The notes beneath the pieces were generated by a model. It saw only the letters and a list, made by a program, of their open reading frames with translations. It had not been told where the DNA came from and searched no databases. This document shows, piece by piece, positions 8,559-17,535 of a DNA stretch of 47,071 nucleotides; the stretch's first letter is position 1, and every line of letters starts with the position of its first letter. The position numbers and the translations under genes are program-made. Origin of the DNA: a virus; IMG/VR virus record IMGVR_UViG_3300033153_016045, positions 1 through 47,071 of that record, one strand, 5' to 3'.

Positions 8559-9029
8559 ATGGGAGCACATGGAATAACACTCTGCGAAGAGGGACATTTT
8601 GTCACTCTAATCGCGCCACAATCACAGTCGGCCGCTTTGACGAGTGAAGTATTTAGCATGGAGAATTACAGCCATGCCACGATCATTGTGCAGGGTGGTG
8701 CTGGAAGCAGCACTACAATCACCGTAAGCGAATGTGACGACTTCACTCCGACCACAGCTGCTACAAAAACATTTAGCTATGCGCAAGAAACAACTGCTGA
8801 TGGAGACACAGCAACAGCACTTGCGGCAGCCACGACAGCAGGGGTTGCACTCGGCACAGCAACCGGGATCTTTACCATTATTGAGATTGATGACACCGAA
8901 CTGACGGACGGATATCCATGTATCCAGATCAACCTATCAGATCCGGGCACGTCAAAATTGGTCAGTGCATTTGCAATCTTGACTGGGCCGCGTTTTGGTG
9001 AGGATATCACGCAGACAGCTATCAGTTAG
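8559..9029 (+). CDS. Beta-rich head protein, decoration candidate (156 aa)
   Basis: Located directly after the capsid gene with an AGGAGGAATAAA ribosome-binding site. The sequence is Thr/Ala/Ser-rich with alternating hydrophobic residues (NYSHATIIVQGG, TITVSECDDFTP), suggesting a beta-sandwich. The ATIIVQGGAGSS pattern resembles the inserted domain of the connector gene at 11113. Position and composition suggest a capsid-surface or head-stabilising protein. No family can be named with certainty. Confidence 0.75.
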   Translation: MGAHGITLCEEGHFVTLIAPQSQSAALTSEVFSMENYSHATIIVQGGAGSSTTITVSECDDFTPTTAATKTFSYAQETTADGDTATALAAATTAGVALGTATGIFTIIEIDDTELTDGYPCIQINLSDPGTSKLVSAFAILTGPRFGEDITQTAIS

Positions 9030-9095
9030 GCGCGAGCCTTATCGAATTGATGTTGACAGGGATCTTCTCGCGGAGATCTCTGTATTCAAAACTTT

Positions 9096-9129
9096 CGCCA
9101 GGATTATCAATCGAAATATAATCCTGGCG
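9096..9129 (+). other. Perfect 12-bp inverted repeat between head genes
   Basis: CGCCAGGATTAT (9096-9107) is followed by a 10-base loop and its exact complement ATAATCCTGGCG (9118-9129). There is no T-run after it. It sits in the 128-bp gap before the gene at 9158, and could be an mRNA stability or processing hairpin or a protein-binding site. Confidence 0.7.
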
Positions 9130-9157
9130 CTCTATAACGGAGCGGAGGTTAAAAAGC

Positions 9158-9895
9158 ATGGGACACGCAAATGTACATTCACGGTATGAAGTAGGGCAGC
9201 TTGTTTTTTGGGAAGCTCCTTATCGGCAACGATGGGTGGATGCTATCGGGCCGAACGTCATTAAATATATCAACGATTTTAATGATGAATATGGGACAGA
9301 AAACTGGGTGGAGACGGCCGTGGGCACAAGTGCCGTAGCATCCTATGATCTGGCAGGCGGACACATCCTTTTTTATACGGCTGGAGATGATGGAGACGGC
9401 ATCCAGGTACAGAAGCTTGGCGGATACATGGCAACCGTCAATGACCCGATATATTTTGGGGTGCGTTGGCAGATCCGGGGATCTACCGGGATGGGCTCTT
9501 GCTCCGTGGCCATGGGATTGTGTATCGAGGACACGACTATAGCAGGTGGAGTAAGCGACGGGATTTATTTCTATTCCGGTTCTGCGGATACCACAATCCA
9601 ACTCAAAACTGTGCTGAATAGCGGCACACCCGGAATAAGTACGGCTGGGACGATAGCAGTCAACACTTATTACATTGATGAGTTTTACTTCAATGGTGCA
9701 GCCACCACCGGTGCAACGGTGGTCAAACACTGGCATGACGGCACGTACATCGGTGAAATCTCATCGTCTACTATCTGCGGAGACGAAGCCCTAGCGATCT
9801 CGCTCGCCTATATGGATGAGGCGGGACACGCATCTGCGACAACCGGTCTGGTAGTTGACTGGGTGCGTTGTATCCAGTTGCTTGCCAGTAGATAA
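9158..9895 (+). CDS. Putative jelly-roll (concanavalin-like) structural protein (245 aa)
   Basis: A GGAGG site precedes the ATG at 9158. The protein has alternating beta-strand patterns, aromatic and Gly-rich turns, and a C-terminal VVKHWHDGTYIGEISSS segment like LamG/concanavalin-type folds. Such proteins are found among accessory head or fibre proteins and may bind glycans. It lies in the head module between the capsid and connector genes, so a decoration or head-fibre role is inferred. Catalytic motifs are not seen. Confidence 0.7.
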   Translation: MGHANVHSRYEVGQLVFWEAPYRQRWVDAIGPNVIKYINDFNDEYGTENWVETAVGTSAVASYDLAGGHILFYTAGDDGDGIQVQKLGGYMATVNDPIYFGVRWQIRGSTGMGSCSVAMGLCIEDTTIAGGVSDGIYFYSGSADTTIQLKTVLNSGTPGISTAGTIAVNTYYIDEFYFNGAATTGATVVKHWHDGTYIGEISSSTICGDEALAISLAYMDEAGHASATTGLVVDWVRCIQLLASR

Positions 9896-9904
9896 GCTAT
9901 TTCG

Positions 9905-10564
9905 ATGGCCGTCAAATATATCGCGAGCATACACAATTATTCCGGTCTCAGCTCGGATACCAAGCCAACAACGGATGTTCCTGTAGGTTCGGTATTTTCA
10001 GAAACTGATTTAGGTACGACTTATCGTTTTGATGGTACAAATTGGAATTTGGTATTTCCGGCGGTAGAACCTAATTGTCGCGGTGCCTTGTTAACTATTA
10101 GTCACAGAGAATATGAGGTGCATCGGGGTGTATTTTTTTCAGCCACACATGCGCAATCTATAGGAGACGGATCGGTATCAACAATACTTTTTGAAACGCC
10201 GGGAAGTGCAACGGCAACAATACATTCTGTGGCGGAACTCGCATCAAGTGGCGCAGGAACATTATTATTTTCCGAAACACCAAATGCGACGGTGGGAACA
10301 GTAATTACAGGATACAATAATAATCGGACGATAGGTGGTTCCTCCGAGCTTTCTTTGACATATGATGGGGCAGTAACAACGACGGGAACAATACTTGAGC
10401 ATACGGTTGTCGGAACGGAAAAAGGGGCGAAAATTGGTGGAGAAGTTATGGGAGATAATGAATGGGTGTTGAATCATTCAACTCGATATCTTTTACAGTT
10501 TACGGCTTCGGCGGCTTCAAATATTGCATGGAATATATTCTGGATAGAGTGCAGTGAGAATTAG
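9905..10564 (+). CDS. Head-module structural protein (219 aa)
   Basis: The product starts MAVKYIASIHNYSGLSSDTK and contains GTTYRFDGTNWNLVF, a short Trp/Tyr motif common in phage surface proteins. The rest is Thr/Ser/Gly-rich with regular beta-strand alternation and no charged clusters. It is one of three consecutive beta-rich genes after the capsid gene. A decoration or fibre role is likely, but the family is not recognised. Confidence 0.7.
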   Translation: MAVKYIASIHNYSGLSSDTKPTTDVPVGSVFSETDLGTTYRFDGTNWNLVFPAVEPNCRGALLTISHREYEVHRGVFFSATHAQSIGDGSVSTILFETPGSATATIHSVAELASSGAGTLLFSETPNATVGTVITGYNNNRTIGGSSELSLTYDGAVTTTGTILEHTVVGTEKGAKIGGEVMGDNEWVLNHSTRYLLQFTASAASNIAWNIFWIECSEN

Positions 10565-10574
10565 GAGTTAAAAT

Positions 10575-10955
10575 ATGGCGGCGGCAGGAACATGTACAAT
10601 AATTGAAGAAAATTTTAGCAGTACAAAATTAATCTCCTGGACATGGATAGGAGGAACGGGAGAAAGCGTGATTGGTTCTGCTACGACTGAAAGTTATTAT
10701 ACGGGACAGCTTATTTTCTGTGCAATCGTACCGGATAGTTCAAATGCTCCAGCAGATGGTTATACGGTACAAATTCTTGACAAAAACGATATAGATTTAT
10801 TGGCTAATGGAGGTTTAAGTTGTGGAACCGCATCAGTTGAAACTATATTAGAAAGTTCGCTCGGAGCTTGCGCAAACACCCAACTTGAACTTTCGGTAAC
10901 AAATTCTGGTTCGGCGGGCACGGAAACTGGTGTAGTCCATTTATGGATCAGATGA
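10575..10955 (+). CDS. Head-module structural protein (126 aa)
   Basis: This small beta-rich protein contains SWTWIGGTGES and a VPDSSNAPADGYTVQILDKN motif, a pattern I associate with small proteins encoded between capsid and connector genes in many siphoviruses. A TTAGGAG site precedes the ATG. The role is unknown but is probably part of the virion surface. Confidence 0.7.
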   Translation: MAAAGTCTIIEENFSSTKLISWTWIGGTGESVIGSATTESYYTGQLIFCAIVPDSSNAPADGYTVQILDKNDIDLLANGGLSCGTASVETILESSLGACANTQLELSVTNSGSAGTETGVVHLWIR

Positions 10956-10961
10956 TTATCA

Positions 10962-11165
10962 ATGAATTATATCCGAGAGCAATTAGTAATGGCTTACGGT
11001 AGTTTGGATAAAAAGGGTCGGCATCGAAAAAGCCGACAAAGAATTCGATATGAGACGGCCAGGATTCGCTACGATGAAGTCGAGATGATCCGGCCAGATA
11101 AGGGGAAAAAGAGTGGCATTGACGCTCGTAACAGAACCCAGCATAGAGCCAGTAAGTCTCGCTGA
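10962..11165 (+). CDS. Possible small basic protein (67 aa)
   Basis: This frame fills the gap between 10955 and the connector start and overlaps the connector by 53 bp. The product is Arg/Lys-rich (KKGRHRKSRQRIRYETARIR). There is no convincing ribosome-binding site, and the overlap is long, so it may be spurious. An internal ATG at 10989 is an alternative start. Confidence 0.35.
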   Translation: MNYIREQLVMAYGSLDKKGRHRKSRQRIRYETARIRYDEVEMIRPDKGKKSGIDARNRTQHRASKSR

Positions 11166-12057
11166 AGCTAAAGACCATATCAGGCTCGCATCTACATCGT
11201 TCGAAGAGGATTTGACGCCGGAGCAAAGCATCCGTTCGGGTTCTCATGCTGTAGCATCATCTTACAGTTTAGTGGGATCTGGCATTTCGGTTCTCAATTA
11301 TTCCGCACTTGTGATTTTGGAATCTGGTGCAAACGGGACGGGGGGGACTGTTGATGTCAAAATACAAGATGCGGCGCAAGGTTCGGCCGGAGCTGCATGG
11401 GCTGATTGGGGTAGTGCTTTTGCTCAGGTGACAACTTCTAATGATAATGCCATCCAGGAGATGGAATATACGGGACTACGACAATATATACGTACCGTGG
11501 CAACGGTAGCCGGGTCCGCCTGTGCCTTTGGGACTACGGTGGTAAAGAGCGCACCTACAACGCCGGAAGATACCATCATTACAGATTTTATTGTGGCGGC
11601 ACGGGATTATTGCGAAAAATATCAAAACCGGGCTTATATTGATCAGACCTGGAATCTGGTTTTGGATGATTGGCCCGATGGAGATATTATTACCGTACCG
11701 AGGCCACCATTAGGAACCGTAACCAGTATCACTTATTATGGGACTGGTGGAACTGCGGCTACGATGACTGCAGATACCTATATTGTGGACACGGATAGTG
11801 AGCCGGGACGAATATCATTAGGATACGGGGAGACATGGCCTAGTGAAACATTGCGTCCGGTCAAAGGTGTAGTAATACAATATCAGGCCGGATATGGAAG
11901 TGCTGCATCTTCGGTGCCGACACGCATCAAGCAGGCTATCAAATTACTTGTTGGGCACATGTACGAGAACAGAGAGAATACGGATATTAAAACCTTTGTT
12001 GATATTCCTTACGGCGTACATGCGCTACTTGGCATGGATAGGATCTGGCCGATATGA
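11113..12057 (+). CDS. Head-tail connector (gp6-like) with an inserted beta domain
   Basis: Connector proteins of the HK97 gp6/SPP1 gp15 group form the ring below the portal. The N-terminus EPVSLAEAKDHIRL and the later IITDFIVAARDYCEKYQNRAY plus WPDGDIITVPRPPL are family hallmarks, but they are separated by about 115 residues (roughly 30-150) of Thr/Ser/Gly-rich beta sequence absent from standard family members. The start is GTG at 11113 behind AGGGGAAAAAG. The stop overlaps the ATG of the HNH gene (ATGA). Confidence 0.85.
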   Translation: MALTLVTEPSIEPVSLAEAKDHIRLASTSFEEDLTPEQSIRSGSHAVASSYSLVGSGISVLNYSALVILESGANGTGGTVDVKIQDAAQGSAGAAWADWGSAFAQVTTSNDNAIQEMEYTGLRQYIRTVATVAGSACAFGTTVVKSAPTTPEDTIITDFIVAARDYCEKYQNRAYIDQTWNLVLDDWPDGDIITVPRPPLGTVTSITYYGTGGTAATMTADTYIVDTDSEPGRISLGYGETWPSETLRPVKGVVIQYQAGYGSAASSVPTRIKQAIKLLVGHMYENRENTDIKTFVDIPYGVHALLGMDRIWPI

Positions 12058-12782
12058 AACAAATGAATTGTATGGTGTGTGGAAAATTGATAAATCAGAC
12101 TTCATACAATCGAAAATATTGTGATGGCTGTCGAAAAATTAAAAATGCAGCCTATAAGAGAAAATGGTATAATGAGAATCTTGAAAAGGGACGATCATAT
12201 TTTAAAAAATGGAGCAAAAAAAATAGAGAAAAATATTTGAAAGGCAGAAGAAAAAAATATGCGGAAAATCCAGAGAAATATATAAAGGCGACTGTAGAAT
12301 GGGGGAAAAATAATCCTGAGAAAAAAAGAGAAAAAGATAAAAGATGGAGATTAAAAAATCCTGAGAAAAATAAAGAAATGAAAAGACAATATAGTTTGAG
12401 AAATAGAAAAACCATTCAAGAATATAGAAAAAGAAATAAAGAACATATAAAAGAAATAAAAAAAGCATGGGTAGAAAAAAACAGGCAACATGTAAGAAGA
12501 AAAAATTTACATAGACAGGCAATAAGAAAGAATGCTGTTGGATCGCATACAACTGAAGAATTTTTGATGCTATGTGAGAAATATCAATGGGTATGTGTTT
12601 ATTGTGGGTGCGATTTAGATGAAAAAAGTGTCACTGAAGATCATATGATTCCATTATCAAAGGGTGGAAGTGATAATATTTCCAATATTGCTCCAAGTTG
12701 TAGTTTTTGTAACGGTAGCAAAAATAACAAGACCGCAGAAGAATTTATGAAGTTGATTGAAGAGAGAAAACAAAGTGCGTAG
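12054..12782 (+). CDS. HNH endonuclease inserted in the connector-closure junction
   Basis: The 242-residue protein has an N-terminal CMVCGKLI...YCDGCRK zinc finger, a long Lys/Glu/Asn-rich region with repeating 'NPEKxxx' units (about 60-130), and a C-terminal HNH core with CVYCGCDL, EDHMIPLSKGG and a CSFCNGSKNNKT ending. It is fitted between two head genes with start and stop overlaps only, typical of homing nucleases. The base composition is far more A+T-rich than its neighbours. Confidence 0.88.
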   Translation: MKQMNCMVCGKLINQTSYNRKYCDGCRKIKNAAYKRKWYNENLEKGRSYFKKWSKKNREKYLKGRRKKYAENPEKYIKATVEWGKNNPEKKREKDKRWRLKNPEKNKEMKRQYSLRNRKTIQEYRKRNKEHIKEIKKAWVEKNRQHVRRKNLHRQAIRKNAVGSHTTEEFLMLCEKYQWVCVYCGCDLDEKSVTEDHMIPLSKGGSDNISNIAPSCSFCNGSKNNKTAEEFMKLIEERKQSA

Positions 12783-13098
12783 CGGCCGCCTGAGACACCG
12801 GATCAGGTTGAAAAGCCCGATTCAGACTCCTGATGGGATGGGTGGAATTACAAAAACTTGGGGGACAGTGGGAGTATATTGGGCATCGATTGAACCGTTA
12901 CGAGGGCGAGAATATATTGAATCGCATCTGGAAAATGCGGAGGTTACGGGAAAGATCATCATGAGGTATTTGGCGGCAATCAATCCGGCTATGAAGATTG
13001 AATACGGTAACCGGGAGTTTGAAATTCTATCGGTCATCAATGTTGATGAAAAAGATCGGGAGTTGCAGCTGATGGTCAAAGAAATGGTGATCGCGTGA
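12775..13098 (+). CDS. Head closure / head-tail adaptor protein
   Basis: The product (107 residues) matches the SPP1 gp16-like head-tail adaptor pattern: RSGRLRHRIRL at the start, DGMGGITKTWGTVGVYWASIE in the middle, and ILSVINVDEKDREL near the end. GTG at 12775 is preferred over TTG at 12757 because the family begins with this RxGxLRHRI pattern. The start overlaps the end of the HNH gene by eight bases, so insertion of the HNH gene has preserved it. Confidence 0.82.
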   Translation: MRSGRLRHRIRLKSPIQTPDGMGGITKTWGTVGVYWASIEPLRGREYIESHLENAEVTGKIIMRYLAAINPAMKIEYGNREFEILSVINVDEKDRELQLMVKEMVIA

Positions 13099-13526
13099 AT
13101 ATTGCAATTAATACCGCTGGCATATGGTATGGTGATCAAGTTATCAGCGACTTGAGAGATGAATTGCAAAAATCATTTTTCGAGTCTGCTAAAAGGATTG
13201 AGACAGATGCCAAGGCTAATGTGGCTCTTGGCCCCGGTGATCCGATGCACTTGCGAGATACTATCCGAGCACGGCAGGCCGTCCAGGAAAGATATAAACC
13301 GAGTGCCTATGTGTTTGCAGGAGATAGAGACAGAGGAGTTTTTTGGCATTACATGGTTGAATTCGGGACATATTTTCAGCCAGCACATCCTTTCTTGCGA
13401 CCAGCGGCTGACAAGAATTTTAATCCCGCTCTTGCTGAAGCAGCCCATGCGGGACAAAGAGCTATTAATGCAAAGCGACGAGCCGGTGAGAAAACAAGAC
13501 GGATCGGTATGGGAAAGAAAAGATAG
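13095..13526 (+). CDS. HK97 gp10-like neck/tail-joining protein
   Basis: The 143-residue protein has helix-rich N-terminal sequence and the family's VEFGTYFQPAHPFLRPA motif near residues 95-112. Proteins of this group sit at the head-tail interface. The start is GTG at 13095, overlapping the upstream stop (GTGA). The C-terminus is basic. Confidence 0.85.
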   Translation: MNIAINTAGIWYGDQVISDLRDELQKSFFESAKRIETDAKANVALGPGDPMHLRDTIRARQAVQERYKPSAYVFAGDRDRGVFWHYMVEFGTYFQPAHPFLRPAADKNFNPALAEAAHAGQRAINAKRRAGEKTRRIGMGKKR

Positions 13527-13913
13527 ATGCAGATACATGAAAGAATAGGCTATGAACTTCTCAATAATACCGATATTACAGCTATTGTCGGCACAAACAT
13601 CTATCACGGCCTGCGTCCAGAATCAGGAGATCCCTGTATTAATTATTTTGAAGTAAGTTATAGATTATTGGGAGGAGATCAATTTGAACAGGCACGGTAT
13701 CAAATATCATGCCGGGCAAGTACCCCGGGCGTTGCTCAGGACTTAGCACGAAAAGTTTGTGTTTTATTTCAAGGCACAAAGGGAACGGTTAACGGCTTTG
13801 ATGTACAGATGGGAACAGTAGAAAACAAAATGTTACTACCGGAACCTGGAACAGATCTATATCATGTGCCGGTAGATATCAGGTTTTTATGGAGTGAAAA
13901 CCAAGTCAGCTAG
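13527..13913 (+). CDS. Tail terminator/completion protein (DUF3168-like)
   Basis: Features of the family are the N-terminal 'TDITAIVGTNIYHG' pattern, a central QISCRASTPGVAQDLARKV helix, and a final VDIRFLWSEN strand. These proteins cap the tail tube and join it to the head. At 128 residues the length is normal. The gene abuts the gp10-like gene directly. Confidence 0.82.
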   Translation: MQIHERIGYELLNNTDITAIVGTNIYHGLRPESGDPCINYFEVSYRLLGGDQFEQARYQISCRASTPGVAQDLARKVCVLFQGTKGTVNGFDVQMGTVENKMLLPEPGTDLYHVPVDIRFLWSENQVS

Positions 13914-13924
13914 GAGGCAAAATT

Positions 13925-14572
13925 ATGGCTTTGGGACATTATCAGCAAACGGATCTCACCATCACCGGATGTACTCTGATCGGTGGATGGAAGATGGCAA
14001 CCGCACCGACATCTGGAGTTTTTGAAGGAGCTACGGCGTTTGGCTCAGGTGCTACCATTTTGGGTATCGGGAATCTCACTGGATTTACCGAAAACATCGA
14101 GATGACCACAACCCAAGCAGGTAATAGCAATATGCCGGAGAAGGTAGTTGCAAATCATTCGGCAACCATCACTTTCGAGCTTCTTGAATTCTACCTGCCG
14201 ACATTCGATGAAATCCGAGGCGGTAGTTTGGATACGGAGAACCAGGCGACAGCGAGTACTTATCTTACGGGTGTCGGAGGTGCTGGTGCGGGCAGTGCAG
14301 GAACGGTAAACACTATCTCAACGGGCGGATTAAATGCAATCGATGAAGCAGCATTTGCATTCTACAACGTGCGGATGGAAGCCGGGGCTACGGTGGAAAC
14401 GATTATCGTGATACACAAGGCGCGGATATCGGCGGGGCTTACGTTCACACCAAAAACCGACCATGACACCGATCCTGTAACGGTATTCCCGTTCACCCTT
14501 GAAGCAGAGCTTGATACCAGCCAGACTGCAGGCAATCAGCTCTACGTCATAGAGACCGAACTCGGCGCATAA
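13925..14572 (+). CDS. Major tail (tube) protein
   Basis: The 215-residue product is encoded between the tail terminator and the chaperone, the canonical position. It has repeated beta-strand patterns, GFTENIEMTTTQAGNSNMPE and SATITFELLEFYLP, as in siphovirus tube proteins. A strong AGGAGGCAAAATT site precedes the ATG, consistent with high expression. Confidence 0.85.
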   Translation: MALGHYQQTDLTITGCTLIGGWKMATAPTSGVFEGATAFGSGATILGIGNLTGFTENIEMTTTQAGNSNMPEKVVANHSATITFELLEFYLPTFDEIRGGSLDTENQATASTYLTGVGGAGAGSAGTVNTISTGGLNAIDEAAFAFYNVRMEAGATVETIIVIHKARISAGLTFTPKTDHDTDPVTVFPFTLEAELDTSQTAGNQLYVIETELGA

Positions 14573-14576
14573 GTAT

Positions 14577-14996
14577 ATGGACGGAAACAATAAACCCATC
14601 ATTCATGATCTGGATGTTTTGCGTCCGGCTCCTGAATATGTAAAACTTGCAGGAAAAGAAATAGATATCTCCTTTATTCCCTCAGGGATTGCCATCGACA
14701 TTACAAACTTACAGGATGAGATGCGCAAACTGACCGATTCGCCTGAGAAATTAAAAAAGATTCAGGAGGGAGGTGAGGAGACAGCAAGAAGTTTTGATAT
14801 AGCGGCAGAACTCTGCGCACGAATCACAAGCAGCCAACATGAAGAGATGACAAAAGAATGGTTGCTTAAAAATACGGATGTGATTCAGATTAAAACATTG
14901 ATGGAGTACATTACAAAGGCCGTATTTAAAAGCTTCGAGGGTATAGAGGATAAAGAATTAAAAAAGCAACGGGCGGCCAAGACGGGCAACCCCTAA
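14577..14996 (+). CDS. Tail assembly chaperone, short form (gpG analogue)
   Basis: The 139-residue acidic helical protein lies between tube and tape-measure genes, where lambda has G. It contains AIDITNLQDEMRKLTDSPEK and ends in a charged Lys/Arg segment carrying the frameshift signal (see 14960-15009). Without frameshifting, translation ends at TAA 14994-14996, inside the stimulatory hairpin's loop. Confidence 0.85.
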   Translation: MDGNNKPIIHDLDVLRPAPEYVKLAGKEIDISFIPSGIAIDITNLQDEMRKLTDSPEKLKKIQEGGEETARSFDIAAELCARITSSQHEEMTKEWLLKNTDVIQIKTLMEYITKAVFKSFEGIEDKELKKQRAAKTGNP

Positions 14997-15244
14997 AGCT
15001 TGGTCGCCTGTTTGCGGTGATGGGGATTCTCTACGGATGGGCAACTAAAGAATACTTGCTGGAGAAAATGAGTTTTGGACAGATTATCATGTATCTGGAA
15101 TATGGTTTGCAATTTAAGTACCCAAAGCCAAAAGAACCAGGAAGTTCTGGAAATACAAGCATGATAGGAAAATCTGCCGAGGAAATACGAAAGCGGAAAA
15201 ATGAATTGAGACGGCAATTCGGCGAGAATATTGAGGGATTGTAA
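14577..15244 (+). CDS. Tail assembly chaperone, -1 frameshift product (gpGT analogue)
   Basis: The downstream frame is open from 14954 to the stop at 15242-15244, but its only starts (GTG 15017, ATG 15020) have no ribosome-binding site. Shifting by -1 at A AAA AAG (14960-14966) joins 130 residues of the first frame to 92 of the second, for about 222 residues. The second part contains ILYGWATKEYLLEKMSFGQI, the T-like domain that binds the tape measure. The arrangement matches lambda G/GT. Confidence 0.85.
14960..15009 (+). promoter_or_regulatory. Programmed -1 frameshift signal
   Basis: The slippery heptamer A AAA AAG is at 14960-14966, in phase with the zero frame. After four bases, an 11-bp stem forms between 14971-14981 and 14999-15009, with two G-U pairs and a 17-base loop. 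Upstream, AGAGGA (14945-14950) gives a Shine-Dalgarno-like element nine bases before the heptamer. This is the same three-part design as the E. coli dnaX signal. Confidence 0.9.
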
Positions 15245-17535
15245 TGGGTCTAGTAGGGGATCTTGTTGTACGTATAATCGGAGAGGATGCACAATTTCGA
15301 GCTTCTGTTGACAAATCAGAAAAGAAACTCAAAGACTTCGATGAGACGGCGAGAAAATTAAGCGAGAATCTGACAAAGGCTGGCAAGAAAATGACAACCT
15401 TTGTCACCCTTCCTATTCTTGGTCTCGGTGCCGCTTTTGTAAAGGCCGCCGCCGATGCTGAGGAAGTCAACAGCAAATTTAATATCGTATTTCGGGACCA
15501 GGCCGCAGGGGTGCGTGAATGGGCCGAAGAGTTTAGTGCATCAACGGGACGCGCAACCGTTGATAATGTGAAATTCCTTGCCAGTGTGCAGGATTTATTT
15601 GTACCTCTCGGTGTTGCCCGGGATGAGGCGGCGGACCTGTCAAAATCCGTGGTCACTCTTGCAACCGATGTTTCATCTTTTAATAATTTACCGACGGCGG
15701 ATGTGTTGCGAGATATTCAAAGTGCTCTAGTCGGGAATCATGAAACGGTACGGAAATACGGTGTTGTGCTTGATGAGGCCACGGTTAATCAAGAACTGCT
15801 CAATATGGGTGTTGAGGGCGGCTATAGGGCGGCAACTGCGGCGGAGAAAGCAATCGCCAGATACAATCTGATTCTGGCCGGTACCACGGATGCTCAAGGC
15901 GATGCCGTGCGGACAGCCGGTTCTTTTACAAACAGATTTGTGGCATTGAAATCAAGCGTCAAAGATCTGGCTGAAAGTTTTGGCAATCTTTTACTGCCAA
16001 CGGTACAGAAATTAGTTGAAGGTGTTACCGGAGCCATAAGATTTGTCAACGAACTGGATGACAGTCAGAAAACATTAATCATAACCGTGGCGGGATTGGC
16101 AGCAGCTATAGGACCGTTATTGCTTGTGGCAGGGAAAATGGTAACTCTTTTTGCGCTAATGGCGGGACCTGCCGGATGGGCAACATTAGCTGCAATAGCT
16201 GTTGTGACACTGGGAACCGCAATTTGGAAACTTACAGAAACCTCAAGAAAAGAGAAAAAATTAGATAGAGAAATTATTGCTCTAAAAAGAGAACTTCGGG
16301 TTTCGCGCGAAGAAGAAAAAGCTGCAATTCTTGAAACATTAACAGCTAAAATCCGGGAGCAAATAGCCAATCTTGAAATGCAAAAGGCAGAAGCCGAAGC
16401 TCGGATGAAAGCCCATGCTGAAATATTTGGTTTGATTGATGCTGAAAAAGCGTTTGGGCATGAACTCGGAACACTCAGCAATAAAATAAAAGGCAATCAA
16501 GAAAGCTTATCCGGTCTTAGCGAGGAACTAGGTGAACAATATGAAAAGGTGGCTAAATTAAAACAAGAAAATGAGAATTTAGTTATTCAACTACCGAAAC
16601 TTGAAGAAAGTACTGATGACCTGAAAGAGAAAACAGAGCAATTAAATGTCGACCTTCAAGAATGGATCACAAACCAAACACAGATTGTTGCTGGATTGCC
16701 AGAATTGAGTCGTGCACAACTTGGTTTGACTGATATCATGAGTGGGTTTACTGATGAACTGAATAAAAGAGAACAGACATATGAAGATGTAACGGAAACA
16801 GAAAAAGAGCTTACCGATAAACGTATTGAAGAAATAAATCGCGAGGTTGATGAAGCGATAGAGGCTTATGATTTAAGAACTCAGGCACTTTTGACAGCAG
16901 AGCAAGAACAAAAAAGAATTCAGGACGAAGCTCGGGCTGCTGAGATAGAAGCTGAAAAAGAAAAAACAAAACAAATAAAAACAATACGGCAAGGATTATT
17001 TTCAACAACGGTTGGACTTATTAATGCTTTGTCTCAAATCCGTTCCAACTATTACGCGCAGCTTTTGATGGATGAAGAATTATCAGAGGATGAGCGCAAA
17101 AGAATTCAACGGGATGCCGCGATAGATGCGAAAAAGTTTGCTCTCTTTGAAGCAATTATTACCGGGGCGCAGGCGATTATCAGCGGGTTTGCAACAAAGC
17201 CTTTTGTGCCGTTAGGACTTGCTATGGGTACTCTGGCAACAGTTTTGACCGGTGCACAGATAGCAGCGATTGCAAGTCAACCGATACCGGAACTTGCAGA
17301 AGGTGGTGTTGTGCCGGCACTGCTGCATCCGAATGAGGCAGTCTTGCCGCTTGATAACGAGGAGGCGATGTCACGGATTGCCGATGCCATTACAAACGCC
17401 CGTGCGCCGTCTGTCACCATGGGAGACAATCTGATGCACGTAACGGTAAACCTCGGCAATAAAGTTTTGTACGATGATATCACCCGGGCCACAAAAGACA
17501 GGCGTATCCTGATAGATGGGGGGGCCGTAGTGTGA
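15244..17535 (+). CDS. Tape measure protein
   Basis: The 763-residue protein sets tail length. The N-terminus (VVRIIGEDAQFRASVDKSEK) and coiled-coil followed by the hydrophobic KMTTFVTLPILGLGAAFVKAA segment are typical. Hydrophobic transmembrane-like stretches lie near residues 280-330 and 610-680, and long coiled coils at about 340-460 and 515-580. The C-terminus has the LAEGGVVPALLHPNEAVLPL motif common to tape measures. The start overlaps the chaperone stop (TAATG). Confidence 0.92.
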   Translation: MGLVGDLVVRIIGEDAQFRASVDKSEKKLKDFDETARKLSENLTKAGKKMTTFVTLPILGLGAAFVKAAADAEEVNSKFNIVFRDQAAGVREWAEEFSASTGRATVDNVKFLASVQDLFVPLGVARDEAADLSKSVVTLATDVSSFNNLPTADVLRDIQSALVGNHETVRKYGVVLDEATVNQELLNMGVEGGYRAATAAEKAIARYNLILAGTTDAQGDAVRTAGSFTNRFVALKSSVKDLAESFGNLLLPTVQKLVEGVTGAIRFVNELDDSQKTLIITVAGLAAAIGPLLLVAGKMVTLFALMAGPAGWATLAAIAVVTLGTAIWKLTETSRKEKKLDREIIALKRELRVSREEEKAAILETLTAKIREQIANLEMQKAEAEARMKAHAEIFGLIDAEKAFGHELGTLSNKIKGNQESLSGLSEELGEQYEKVAKLKQENENLVIQLPKLEESTDDLKEKTEQLNVDLQEWITNQTQIVAGLPELSRAQLGLTDIMSGFTDELNKREQTYEDVTETEKELTDKRIEEINREVDEAIEAYDLRTQALLTAEQEQKRIQDEARAAEIEAEKEKTKQIKTIRQGLFSTTVGLINALSQIRSNYYAQLLMDEELSEDERKRIQRDAAIDAKKFALFEAIITGAQAIISGFATKPFVPLGLAMGTLATVLTGAQIAAIASQPIPELAEGGVVPALLHPNEAVLPLDNEEAMSRIADAITNARAPSVTMGDNLMHVTVNLGNKVLYDDITRATKDRRILIDGGAVV

